DNA of 64,000 nt from Brachionus rotundiformis (lineage: Eukaryota; Rotifera; Eurotatoria; Ploima; Brachionidae). Positions within the stretch are counted from its first letter, which is position 1; each line of letters begins with the position of its first letter. A program made the translations under genes and the position numbers. The stretch covers positions 381,727-445,726 of the forward strand of contig JAESIW010000118.1 in assembly GCA_016802295.1 (NCBI GenBank), read 5' to 3'. The notes under the pieces were generated by a model, which saw only the letters and a program-made list of their open reading frames with translations, was not told the origin of the DNA and did not search any database. Positions 1 through 10,499 of this stretch are shown in pieces.

Positions 1-2672
1 ACTCCAGAATCGAATTCCTTTTTAATGGATAAATTTCAGATTGACAAGAGAAAATTACCAGTTATCATGTTAATTTTTAATACAAAAGGCTCCATCAAGA
101 AACATGCTGAATTTTCCGAAAATTTTTTACCAAAAAATTTAGACTCTGAAATGGATAAGAGAATAAAATTCAAAATGATGATAGACGAATTTAAAAAAAA
201 TAAAAATCAACATCAAGATATCATCGAAATAGAAAAAAATGAAAGAAATTTGACAAATAACGATAATTTTAGTCAAAATAGAGTTTATATGCTAGATTTG
301 GAATCGAGTCTAAATATCATTATGAGATTTGAAATAGCAAGATCTCAATTAATAAGTGGTGAAAAATTCGAAGCGTTAAAAAATTGGATAAAAATTCTAG
401 TAAAGGTAATTTTTGTAAAATTATATATAAAAAATCGTCACAAGGTGAATGTGGCCTTTTCAGTAATTATTTTAGAATTTTATAAAAAAATTAAATAATT
501 TATTTCTATATCTATTAAAGACTTGAATAATTTTCTAAATTTATCTTTTTAATTGTTAAACTTAAACTATTAAATTTTTTTTTTAATTATTTAAAAAATG
601 TACTTGTGTAATAGGAAATAGAATTCCACCTTATTTAATGAGCCAGTGAACGGCCTAAGCCATAGACATAAATAAATATAACATTTTAATTTTTCATTAA
701 AAATAGAGAAATAACTAAACTGTTGTGAAAATGAATGAAAATTTGTTTATTTTTATAAAAAAAATTAGATAATTTAAATAGTACAAAATTGTTGATTTTT
801 AAAATAACAATTTTTATAGAAAAAATTGAATTTTTTATTTTTTTTCTATTTTTGATTTGGTTATTTCTTTTCTTGAAAAAAACTACAAAATTGTTGATTT
901 AACATTGATAAAATTGTTAATTATGAAATAAGTATAAAAATCAAAGTATAGAATAAAAAATAGGTTTTTTAATTTTTTTGTATTTTTAATTTGGTTATTT
1001 CTTTTCTTGATTCCTTGAGATCGGTCAGCATTTTAGAAGAAATATTTTGAGATTTTTTAAGCTGTTCTTTTAGACTTTTATTTTGTTCCATTACTTGGTT
1101 GTATTTGGAGATTATTTGCTGATTTTGTTGGTCAAATGAAGAAACTTTGGCGTCAAGATTATTTTTATGTTGAATCAAATGCTGATTTTCCATGTTAAGC
1201 TTATTTACCAGTACATGCTGTTTGAAAATAATCTTTTCTTTTTGGTCAGTGAGTCTGTTTTGGTATGATTCGCGTTGTTTCTGTATCATGTTCAGGATGG
1301 TTGAAGAGCCTTTCATATTTTGGAACTTTTCTTGTTTAAGCTTTTGTAGCAATTTTATCTTTTTTCTTTCTAAATCGGATCCCTGATCGATAGATTCACA
1401 AGGTAGAGTTTTCAAAAGGGAAGATTCTTGCTCAGGAAACATATTGATTAATTATCTGTTTATAAATATATCTGATTTTGGATAAGACAATTTCTTAAAT
1501 AGAGGAAAGGAATAAAATTCAAACATTCTAATCAATCAGTCAATCAATTAAATAGAACAGTTTTAATTTTTTTTCTAATTTTCATTGTCACTTTAAATCA
1601 ATTTTATTTAATCAATATCAATTATCAAGTATTTTCCTGGCAGACAAGAGGTGAAAAACTATTTGACCAATTTGGATAGAAAATTAAGCTCGATCACTTC
1701 GAACCAAATAACTGCAGACCAATGGATCCAAATGACTAGGGAAGATCAAACTGTACTTTTTCTTTTTGTATATTACATTATTTTTATATTTGATTTAAAA
1801 TTAAAGAATGAATCATATTTGCCAGAGAGCACAGAATGGGCCCACTGCAAAGGATCAACGCCAAACTATCGAGGTTTTCCATGCTCATTGTGGACATTGT
1901 TTCATACACTGACTGTACATCAATATGAGCTCGAAGCATCTAGGCAAAATTCATGTAATTTTTGATTAATTGATAAGAAATTAAATTAAATTTAAATTAA
2001 TTAATATTTTTTTAAGTCAAACAAGGATTCAATGTGAGAGAAGTAATTGAATCTATTCGCTATTTTGTAGAGTCGTTTTTCCGCTGTTCAGAGTGTTCAA
2101 AAAATTTCAAGAAAGAAACAAAAGATTACATTGATCATTTGAAGGAACCTCATGATGCTGTACTTTATCTTTGGAAAGGTTTTTAATTTAATTAATTATT
2201 TCACTTAATTAATTAAAATTAATTTAATTAATTTTATTTAACAGTGCACAATAGTGTAAACAAAAGATTGGAAAACGATGTTACGACTGACCCACTGTAC
2301 CCGAAAGTTCAATTTCCGTCACCATCTCAGTGCCATAATTGCTATAATAGTTCTAATGAACTTGTTCCAAAGGAAGTAATGAATTTCTTTCTGTCATTTT
2401 ATGGAAGTAAAAATATTGTTCCAATATTGAATGAAGATCATCAAGACTTGGATTTTAATGGTTTATACGAGAATGATTTTAAAAATTTTAGGGTAGATTT
2501 TAAAAGTCATAATAAAAATATTGAAGGAGATCAAGTCAAACTAGATAAAATTGAATCATCATCCAGACTCCCTTTATTATTATTATTTTTATCTTTTGTA
2601 ATTTTTGGTTCTTGTTATTTGTATTCATCCGCTAGAAAAAGTAGCTACAAACTTCAAAAGCATATTGTTTAA
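1..2672 (+). CDS. QSOX: Quiescin sulfhydryl oxidase, 3' part (5' end outside window)
   Basis: QSOX introduces disulfides into secreted proteins through a thioredoxin-like part and an FAD-binding Erv/ALR part. I read exons 1-405, 1630-1752, 1807-1954, 2017-2178 and 2245-2672, which join in frame to 421 codons plus stop; the frame is open from base 1. The first exon matches the helical linker (VYMLDLESSL..). Exon 2 opens with YFPGRQEVKNYL. The Erv domain has the family signature CKGSTPNYRGFPCSLWTLFH, then FFRCSECSKNF, which is the redox CxxC. The last exon has the distal CHNC pair and a hydrophobic segment before a short basic tail, so the product is a membrane-anchored type. The thioredoxin domains must lie upstream of the window. 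The 54-bp intron 1753-1806 is a multiple of three without a stop, so its retention would add 18 hydrophobic residues. The first intron (1.2 kb) contains an antisense gene. Confidence 0.93.
847..1010. repeat. 30-bp direct repeat at the 3' end of the nested gene
   Basis: Bases 847-876 and 981-1010 match at 29 of 30 positions. The second copy is the antisense of the last codons of the nested coiled-coil gene; the first lies in its downstream flank. A second pair (about 782-797 and 885-900) lies in the same interval, suggesting a local tandem duplication. Confidence 0.7.
969..1442 (-). CDS. Coiled-coil protein nested antisense in a QSOX intron
   Basis: Single-exon frame of 157 residues, ATG at 1442, lying wholly inside QSOX intron 406-1629 on the opposite strand. 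The product is rich in K, Q, E, N, S and has near-continuous heptad-like spacing from about residue 25 to the end (for example NKLNMENQHLIQHKNNL), so it is probably almost entirely a coiled coil. No catalytic motif, signal peptide or membrane segment is visible, and I do not recognise the family. Codon content and lack of stops over 157 codons in such AT-rich DNA argue for a real gene. The last codons are copied in a 30-bp repeat just downstream. It could be a retrogene or one exon of a larger gene; transcription is not shown. Confidence 0.6.
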   Translation of the reverse strand: MFPEQESSLLKTLPCESIDQGSDLERKKIKLLQKLKQEKFQNMKGSSTILNMIQKQRESYQNRLTDQKEKIIFKQHVLVNKLNMENQHLIQHKNNLDAKVSSFDQQNQQIISKYNQVMEQNKSLKEQLKKSQNISSKMLTDLKESRKEITKLKIQKN

Positions 2673-5600
2673 ATCTTGATTTTAAATGTTAAAGGCAACA
2701 TGCTAGATAATTTTCTAAATTTCTTAATTGATACGAAATTAACCACGCTCAAAATATTTTACCATAATTTATTTAATTATTTTTAAAAAATAAAAATTAA
2801 ATTAATCACTCTATTTTTAATTTATAAATTTTAATTTTAAATAAAAAATGAAAAAAATAAAATTTCTAATTCAATTTGGTCTGCATAGGTTATTTTCATT
2901 GTCGGCATTGGCAAACTGAATAATATAAAATCGTTGTTGAGATTGTTAGCAATTATGAAAAAAAATATATTTTAGAAAATAAATAGTCACATTTAAAATA
3001 ATTAATAGTCATCATTAATTTATAAGTTATGACTATTTTTGAAATCTGTGAAAATTTTTCGACAAATCTAATGAAGCAAAAAATTTTAACATTCAAATAT
3101 TTTTGTAAACCACAGGTTAAAATTTCTATATTCAAATATGTTTTTTATTAAAGGAAATTTCTAATTTGTGATATTGTAAAAAAATTTCCAAATAAACTTT
3201 CTAAACATTTTTGTTCAATATTATTGTCGGAAAAATATTTACTTATTAAATATAGTAATATTTTCACCAAATTCTTCCAAAATTAGATTTTGATGATTCT
3301 ATTATAAGAAAAATTATGTTATTTAATTCAAATGATAAATTCAAATGGACAAATTCAGCCTTTAAAAAATTTGAAAAACCTCATTTTTTTCAAATATCAG
3401 TTAAAAGATAAAAGAAAATATCTTTTTTTTAATGTCAGATTTAACCTTTTTAAATCGATTTTAATCCTTTGTCTATAAAATCCAGGTTTTTAACTGGAAA
3501 TTATAAGGTCTATTTTTATCAAAACACGGATGCAATTTTCTCTTGTTTTAATAACTTTTTTTGATAATTACTCAAATAGTTTGCTATTTTCTGGTCAATT
3601 GCGTCATAACATAATAAAGATAATTAGTTGAATCTTTGTTTAATAATTTTTTTATCATTTTTTCGTTTTGTCTCTTAATTTAGAAAAGTATATTTAAATA
3701 ACTAATGTTTAATTAAATTTATGTTTGGACTTAAAAGCAAGACTGAATTTGTAATCAAAAAAATAAGCATTATAAAGAGTTATATTTGTTATTTTTAATA
3801 GCAATATTTTCGATTGCTGTCTTCTTGAATATTTTCAACTTGGAGCATAAAGGGATCCAATACACTTATACGTTTCCATATTCTATCTTGTCAAAGGTGA
3901 CAATTCGTGTTTGGCTCCATGTGAGTCTTAGCTCTTTCAAATGTTCTTAATTATCATTGATAAACAAAACTTGAAATTTGTTTCTTAATTTTAATGGCTT
4001 TGCTGATACCAGAATGGTAAAGGATTATTAAAAACTTGATTTGGACCTAAATACGATCCACAAGTTTGGGAATTTTTTATTTTCTCTCTCAAAAGTGCAT
4101 CTTGAGTTAAGACCTTTTTCTTAAAGGTTAAATTGACTAGATATTTGAGAGCTGAAATAGCATAAACCTGTCTTGAAAGCTTCAAATATTAAGTATATTT
4201 TGTTTTTCCTAATTTTATTTTCAATAAGTGTAAAAAATATATTTTAATTAATTTAATTGTGAATATGCTAGACATTTTTTGAAAAATTCTAATTAGTTTA
4301 AAATATCGAATAAAAATAAAATTATAAACAAGAAAAAAATTATGTAATTTTTGAAAATTTTATCATTATTTTTTATTTTTTTTTTAAATTTTGTTTGGCT
4401 GCACCTGACACCGTAATTGATCGCCCGGCATACGCTTTCAAAACATGATAGTTCTTATTTGGGGCAAAATAAAGGGTCTACACTTTTCTCTTTTTTGTAT
4501 GTTTTTAGAATAAATCTTTAGCATTTAGCTAGAGTGTTTAATTCGATGACAATTGATTGCACAACTTAATCTTGTATTCAAATAGCTAAAGCCTCGATTG
4601 CAAAACAAGTCGTTAAGATTGCTCAAATCGAGTAGCAAAAATGTTAAGCGATTTGATACACTAAGTCGCCACAAATCATAGTTAAATAATGTTCAATAAT
4701 TTCAAGATTAATCTTTGTCCAAAGCAAATATTTGCATTTGGATTAAGCGATCTAAATGTAACTTATCTTTGAATAAAATATTTGTTGTCAAAAAAAAACA
4801 ACATAGACAAGTTGAATTTTTTCCTTCAAATAATTGACCATTTATTCCGGTCAAAAAAGAGCTTGATCTAGTAGGCACGGCTTCTTCGGTTACAATTAGT
4901 CAAAATCCTTAAGCCAGAGAATAATTAGGCAAAGCCGAATCTAATTGCCGCTAGATACAATCTCAAATATTTACTCATCAATTATAAATAGACTAGAAGG
5001 TATTCTATCATTTCTGTTAGCGTAATCAGCAACATTTCGGATTAAGCTAAGTCTTTTTTAACTACCTTGGTAATTAAAAGCAAACATAAAGTCCTAGTTT
5101 TTGTGGCGGTGAGAAAGCCAAAATTCAGTTAAATTCTTAGTAAAAATAAAAAAGAATAGCTAAAAAAAATAAAAACCAATATTTGTTTAATTCATTTTGT
5201 AACACAATTAGCTGATAACTTACGAGGAAGGGCGTTTTATGCCTGTTGCAGAGGCACTGCAGATCTTATAGGGCTTTTGAACAAAGCCAAACAGCAAGAC
5301 TCGCACATGTTGGAGTTTTCATGCTGTTTGACTTTATTAAATATAAGCTGCAATTAGTCAAGACAGGATCTGAGTCGATCTGGCTAAGCTAAGTTAAAAA
5401 ATTCGTGATTTCTAATAACTAGATTTGCAAACAAACAAGCTAAATAAACATGAAAAAATCATGAAAAATTCTAAAATGGCACTCGGCAATACTCGCAGCC
5501 AAATGCGAGCTCTAATCCTAAATGATCGTCTTAAGATGAATCTGATGTACAAGCTCGGTCAGATTAGGAGCCTATTTTGCTTCTCTTTTTTTTTATAACC

Positions 5601-8040
5601 ATGCTATTAATGGAAATTTTTCTTCCATTTTTTTTTATATTCAAGATCAAGTTACATTAAAAAATTGATTTTTCTATTAATTTCAATTGAGCTTTCGGTA
5701 CATAAAATCACGTTACTATTTTGTATATAATTTTTATTCACATGATATTTTGAAGTAAGATCACTTAACCACAATGGTTCTTAAACGTGTTCACAAATTT
5801 TCATGCTTTAGGGTTCCCACGTTTTTGAAGAAGAGAATTTTTCTAGTCAGTTTTTTTTTCAATAAAATTTAATTATAATATTTTTAATTGATTTATGTGT
5901 TTCTATATCCAATCATTAGCTTGACATAAAATGCTTTTTTTGCTTTATCTTCAACTAGATGTGAGGTAAAATGGGCAACAGTATTGATGCTTCTTATGCT
6001 GATAAGGAAATTTGAATGCATATTTTACCAAATCAATGCATCGCCAAATCGGTCTCTTGTAGAATGGCCACAACTTTAAATAATCATTTAGCCCAACAAT
6101 TTAGCTCTTGGATGAATATTTGGTTAAATTTTAGAAAAAATATAGCCTGGGTCCTTTCTTTCAGTTCTCTTTAAAAGAAAAACATTTAGCAACAAGAATA
6201 GTATGAGTACATGTAAAGAATATTGTTAAATAATAGAAATAATAAAGTCAGATGTGTTTTGTTCCGTTTTTGAACGATTTTTTTCCTCAATGGGGTTCCA
6301 ATTCCAACCAATTTTCAACTTGTTTAATTAGCAAACAAACCATTAAGTTCCAAAAAGGGGATTAACCGGGTAATAACTCGAATTAAAATTGACCAGAAAA
6401 TTTCATCCGATGTAAGAAAGTTGGGTCATCAAAATTTTTCTCTTTTATTTATTTGTTTTTATTTTAAAAGATAGTTTAGGAAAGGGGAATTTCCAGTTTA
6501 GGAAAGATAAGTTTAAATGTAAAAATAAATTTGGAATGTTTTTGTTTTTAATTTGTATCTATTTATTGTTAAGCAAATTCAGCTATGTTAAGATATATGT
6601 TACAGGGTTTCGTTGGGCACCGAAGACTGTAATTTCAGAGGCTAAATAAAATAAGTTGTTTGGTTTAAAATGTTTTATTCAAAACTAAAAAGTTAAAAAC
6701 TAACTAAAAATTCTAAAGTTTAAATATATACAATTTGTATTTATATTTTTAAGTAAATTGAGTTAAGTTATTCGCTGGTAAGATATTTGATCGAATATAA
6801 TTTTGTATTTTGAATCGTTTCTGTTGGTTTTGTGAACCATATTATTTCATCAGCTATTAATTTATGGTCCTGGTCCATTCATGGTTCTGTTTTCTCTTCT
6901 ATCAAGGACAAGAAGATTGCATATTTTACATTAGATATGATTTTGAAGGCCTATTAATAACACAGGGATAAAATTTTTTCCATTCTTAACTGTTTCTTTC
7001 AATTGTCTGTTATTTGATTTTACGAATATATGATTTTTTACTCACTGCCTTTATTTACTGGCTTTATATTTACAGTTTAAAATATTGACCCAAGTATACC
7101 TTATTTCATCAGATACAAGAAAGCTCGGTCAGCAAAGTATTTCTTCTATTCGAATATTCTTAAATTCTTAAATAAAAGAATTTCTTTTCTTAGAGAGACA
7201 TGAAAAATGTATTTTCTTTTTAAGAAGACACATTTTTTCTTTATAAAATTTAAAAACTTTGATTTAATTTTCTTTAATTTAATTTAAAAAAAAATTAATT
7301 ACATTTTAAAAAGCAAAAAGAGAGATCAATTTTTTATTAAAATTTCAAATTGAGGTTTGGTCAACCCATCAAGTTAGAGCATTTGCCTGGCGCTTCTGGA
7401 CTCGTTTAGAATGCTCGAATCGCCTATGAACAGTTGGTATGGGAGAGCCAGAATGAACACACTAAATTAGTTTATCATGACCAAATCGAGTTTAATTGCT
7501 ATCTTATCTTCAAAATTGGAGCAAATTTGTCACTGCTTTAATTGTTTAGGAAGCGAGGATTTCGTGCTTGAAAGACATAAAACGCCAATAGGCAAGTTGA
7601 AACAATAATTGTAAATATTTGGAACACATGTTTCAAGTTAAGCTTATAAGGGCCTAATGATAAATCTCGTTGTTTTAATTAATTAGCAAAGCGCTTAATT
7701 AGAGGAGATCGCCGACTTCGACTACTAGTTCTATTAGTCGGGCTTGGCTTATATAATCCCCGTACAAAAAAAAAAAAAACTAAAAATTGCAATTAAATTC
7801 AAATAAAAAACTCCACCTTAAGCACTTATCTTATCTGCTCGCTCTACACCTGAAATTTTCAACAATTTCACTTTTTTTCATTCGCTCTTGGCAATGCTCC
7901 GCCCGAGCCATTTTCTCATTAGTCTAAACCAACTAGGCAAAATACTTTAAATATTTACTCATAAACGAATCAAACATAGGCTTTATTTGATTCGCTGCAG
8001 TTTAGGCTCAAAGTGTTCAAGAGGAGGCAAGGGGCCGACC
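2673..8040. other. Long intergenic region upstream of the first LIM-homeobox gene
   Basis: No convincing gene. Most of 2673-4390 is simple AT-rich DNA. From about 4395 to 5600 and again 7350-8040 the sequence becomes richer in G and C and more complex, with many TAATTA-type homeodomain cores and CTTATC/GATAAG GATA-type cores. I see no long frame there. This pattern is expected of cis-regulatory DNA beside a developmental transcription factor, but function is inferred from composition and position only. Confidence 0.4.
3991..4185 (-). CDS. Possible short ORF or terminal exon (uncertain)
   Basis: An open frame of up to 64 codons ending in a stop at 3991. Its C-terminal half (..SYLGPNQVFNNPLPFWYQ..) has a composition less skewed to K, N and I than random AT-rich frames. 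Possible acceptor AGs lie upstream on the minus strand, so it could be a last exon. No family is recognised and no upstream exon was found. It may be chance. Confidence 0.2.
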   Translation of the reverse strand: MKLSRQVYAISALKYLVNLTFKKKVLTQDALLREKIKNSQTCGSYLGPNQVFNNPLPFWYQQSH

Positions 8041-8109
8041 AACAACAACAACAAAAACAACAACAATAACAACGAGGAAAGAATTTTATGTGTGTGTGTG
8101 TGTGTGTTG
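8040..8109. repeat. (CAA)n and (TG)n microsatellites in the LIM-HD leader/promoter
   Basis: An imperfect CAA tract (about 8040-8073) is followed by a TG tract (about 8089-8109), roughly 370-440 bp before the start codon of the LIM-HD gene. Both are simple repeats and likely to vary in length. Confidence 0.85.
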
Positions 8110-8476
8110 GAGAAATCTTCGATTTAAAAAAAAAATAAAAAAAAAACATATTTCAAATTGGTAAAGTTTAGTTGGAGAAAATTTTCCAATTTTCGTCAAC
8201 AACAATTTGAGCTTGAACGAATCCATTTAATCACACCTTTCTTTTGGTTTCGTGTTCGAACACATAAGGGCGTTAGAACTCGATTGCAAAACAAATATTT
8301 ATTATCCCTCTCTATCTATCTCTATCTTTTGTTGCATTCAAACTTGCAATCTCTAGCTTGTAATCCTTATCTCAAACATTGATAAGATAAGTCTTAGTTT
8401 TAGCTCATTCATTCTCAATTAATCTCTAGCTAGTTTGTTTTGTAGATTTTTAGTCAAAAGTAACAAAATAGAGAAA

Positions 8477-10108
8477 ATGCAAGGCACGGCATTTAGCAAT
8501 CAAGAGCAACACCAGTGCCAACAGTGTATGCAGTACATACACGAGCGCTACTACTTGCAAGTGATGGACAAGACGTGGCATTTGAATTGTCTGCGGTGCG
8601 CCGATTGCAAGCTCAGTCTTGACTCGCAGCAGACCTGCTTCGCCAAGGACGGCCTCATCTACTGCAAAGACGACTACTACAAGTAAGCTGGCTGCACGCC
8701 TCATTGACCAATTTAACTAATTTGGCATTTAAAGACGATTTCCACGCAAATGCAACAACTGCTTTCAGGCCATAAACCCGAACGAGTTTGTGATGCGAGC
8801 GCGGCAGTTCATATTCCATTTGAATTGCTTCAAGTGCATGGTGTGCGAGCGGCAGCTGAACACAGGCGAGGAGTACGGCATTAACTGCAAAGACGGCTCC
8901 ATATACTGCCGGGTGCACTACGAGTCCGGCTTCGAGTACATGAACAACATGCCGCCGACGCCGGGCATCTCGCCGGCCAGCCAGTCCTCGACGCCGCTCT
9001 TCAATCTCAATCTGAACAGCGACGAGGCGCACGGCCCGCACAAAGCCCGCGCCAAGAAGCGCAAGATAATCACCGATTCGACAAACAAGAAGAGCTCGAT
9101 TCAAAAGAAGGCCCAGGGCAAAAACTCGCCCAACAAGGACGAGGCCGAACAGGCCGACTCGCCTGATGACTTTCACTCAAACGCCAATCTAGGTACACAA
9201 CTCCCTGCCCTTCCCATCTCCACTTTTTTTACCAATAAAACTCTTATCTATGTTTTTTCTTATTTGATTTAAACTCAAACATTTACCAACCTCCCTAATA
9301 AAAAATATTTAAAATGCTCTTTGGGCAAATTGATTAATTTCTAATTTATTTTTAAATAGACTACTATTCGGACAATGAAGAGGACTATTTGGACACGTCG
9401 ACACCGAGCGGGCCTAGTCAGAACACCGGCACCTACTACGACTCGGTGGCGGCAGTGGCCGCGGCAGCAGCGGCGGCGGCCGCAGCACAAAGACAAAAAC
9501 GCATGCGCACTTCGTTCAAACATCATCAGCTTCGAGTGATGAAGTCCTATTTCGAGTTAAATCACAACCCGGACGCCAAAGACTTGAAGCAATTGTCGCA
9601 AAAAACCGGCCTGTCCAAACGAGTGCTGCAGGTTTGGTTTCAGAACGCGCGAGCTAAATTTAGACGCGGTCAAAGCAATCCGTGCGGCGCCGACCCGGTC
9701 GGCGAGCTCAACCCAATGGGCACATCTAACAATGGCGTCTCGTCGTCAAGCACTTCGTCCATATCTTCATCGTCTTCTACATCTAATCAGCAGCACATGG
9801 GCCCACACATGGACACCATAGACCACGAGGACTCGTCCAGTCACTCGCTTTCGCTCGAAAACCTGGACAAACAAATCGGCCCGAGTTCCGACATTAGCTA
9901 CACCTTGCTAGAGAATACATCTACATACGGCCAAGGCTACATGTTCAACTCGGCCCCTCTACATCTTCCACATAGTAGCAATTACACCAATTTGAATCAT
10001 CAGATGATCGGCACCCATCACAATTTGCAATCAAACACTGCCACTGGCCAAGCGCAGGTCACTGACTTCAACTCAAATAGTCTGTGTGTAGATAACTTGA
10101 TTATTTAA
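8477..10108 (+). CDS. Lhx2/9 (apterous): LIM-homeodomain transcription factor, apterous/Lhx2/9 group
   Basis: Nuclear transcription factor that binds TAATTA-like DNA and works with LIM-binding cofactors in neural and appendage patterning in other animals. Exons 8477-8682, 8735-9192 and 9360-10108 join in frame to 470 residues. LIM1 (about residues 14-66) has the spacing CQQCMQ..HLNC..CADC..YCKDDYY. LIM2 (about 76-130) has CNNCFQ..HLNC..CMVC..YCRVHYE. An Ala tract precedes the homeodomain at about 266-325, which begins KRMRTSFKHHQLRVMKSYF and contains the recognition helix VLQVWFQNARAKFRR; this wording is diagnostic of the Lhx2/9 group. The C-terminal part is rich in S, T, N, Q and H. ATG 8477 is chosen because it is the first in-frame ATG before LIM1. 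The exons are much richer in G and C than neighbouring genes. A second, divergent paralogue lies tail-to-tail 2.9 kb downstream. Confidence 0.95.
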
Positions 10109-10413
10109 TGTAGAGCTGTATTGTATCCGATAGTTTGTTTTTTATTTATTTATATTTTTTTTCTAATTATTAATTATTAATTTTATTATCAGTTATTTTA
10201 TGTGTTATTATTATTATGGTCATTTCAGGCAATTAAATTAATTATTTAATACAGCAATTTTTGTATATTTTAAGCGAACAAATAACTAAGAGGTTTTTAG
10301 TTGTTTTTTTTTCTAATATAGACCGTTTTTGTTTTGTTTTTATCTTTATTTTTTATTTTTAGAATATTCCAGTTTATATTTATTGATATTTTATTGAGTA
10401 AAATTTATTTATT

Positions 10414-10419
10414 AATAAA
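10414..10419 (+). terminator. Candidate polyadenylation signal of the Lhx2/9 gene
   Basis: AATAAA about 305 bp after the stop codon; the intervening sequence is AT-rich 3' UTR-like DNA. Other weaker candidates exist nearby. Confidence 0.4.
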
Positions 10420-10485
10420 CATTCAGAGTAAAATGTTACTTTTTAATTGGATTGACTAGAAAAAAAATGTTATAAATTTCTCTTG

Positions 10486-10499
10486 GTTACCATGGCAAC
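10486..10499. promoter_or_regulatory. Perfect palindromic RFX X-box (GTTACCATGGCAAC)
   Basis: The 14-mer fits the RFX X-box consensus (GTNRCC-N-RGYAAC type) with both half-sites perfect and no spacer defect. It lies between the two convergent LIM-HD genes, in the presumed 3' flank of the first. RFX factors drive ciliary and sensory-neuron genes in animals; use here is inferred. Confidence 0.6.

Noticed and set aside
7370..7450. tRNA-like words (TTAGAGCATTTGCCTGG .. CTCGAATCGCC)
   Set aside because: Resembles D-arm and T-arm sequence, but no consistent acceptor stem or anticodon arm could be drawn; at best a decayed tRNA-derived fragment.
8655..9176. Long minus-strand frame antisense to the Lhx2/9 exons
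   Set aside because: It is a shadow of the GC-rich LIM exons; its product is low-complexity V, L, A, R with no domain, while the plus frame has intact LIM fingers.
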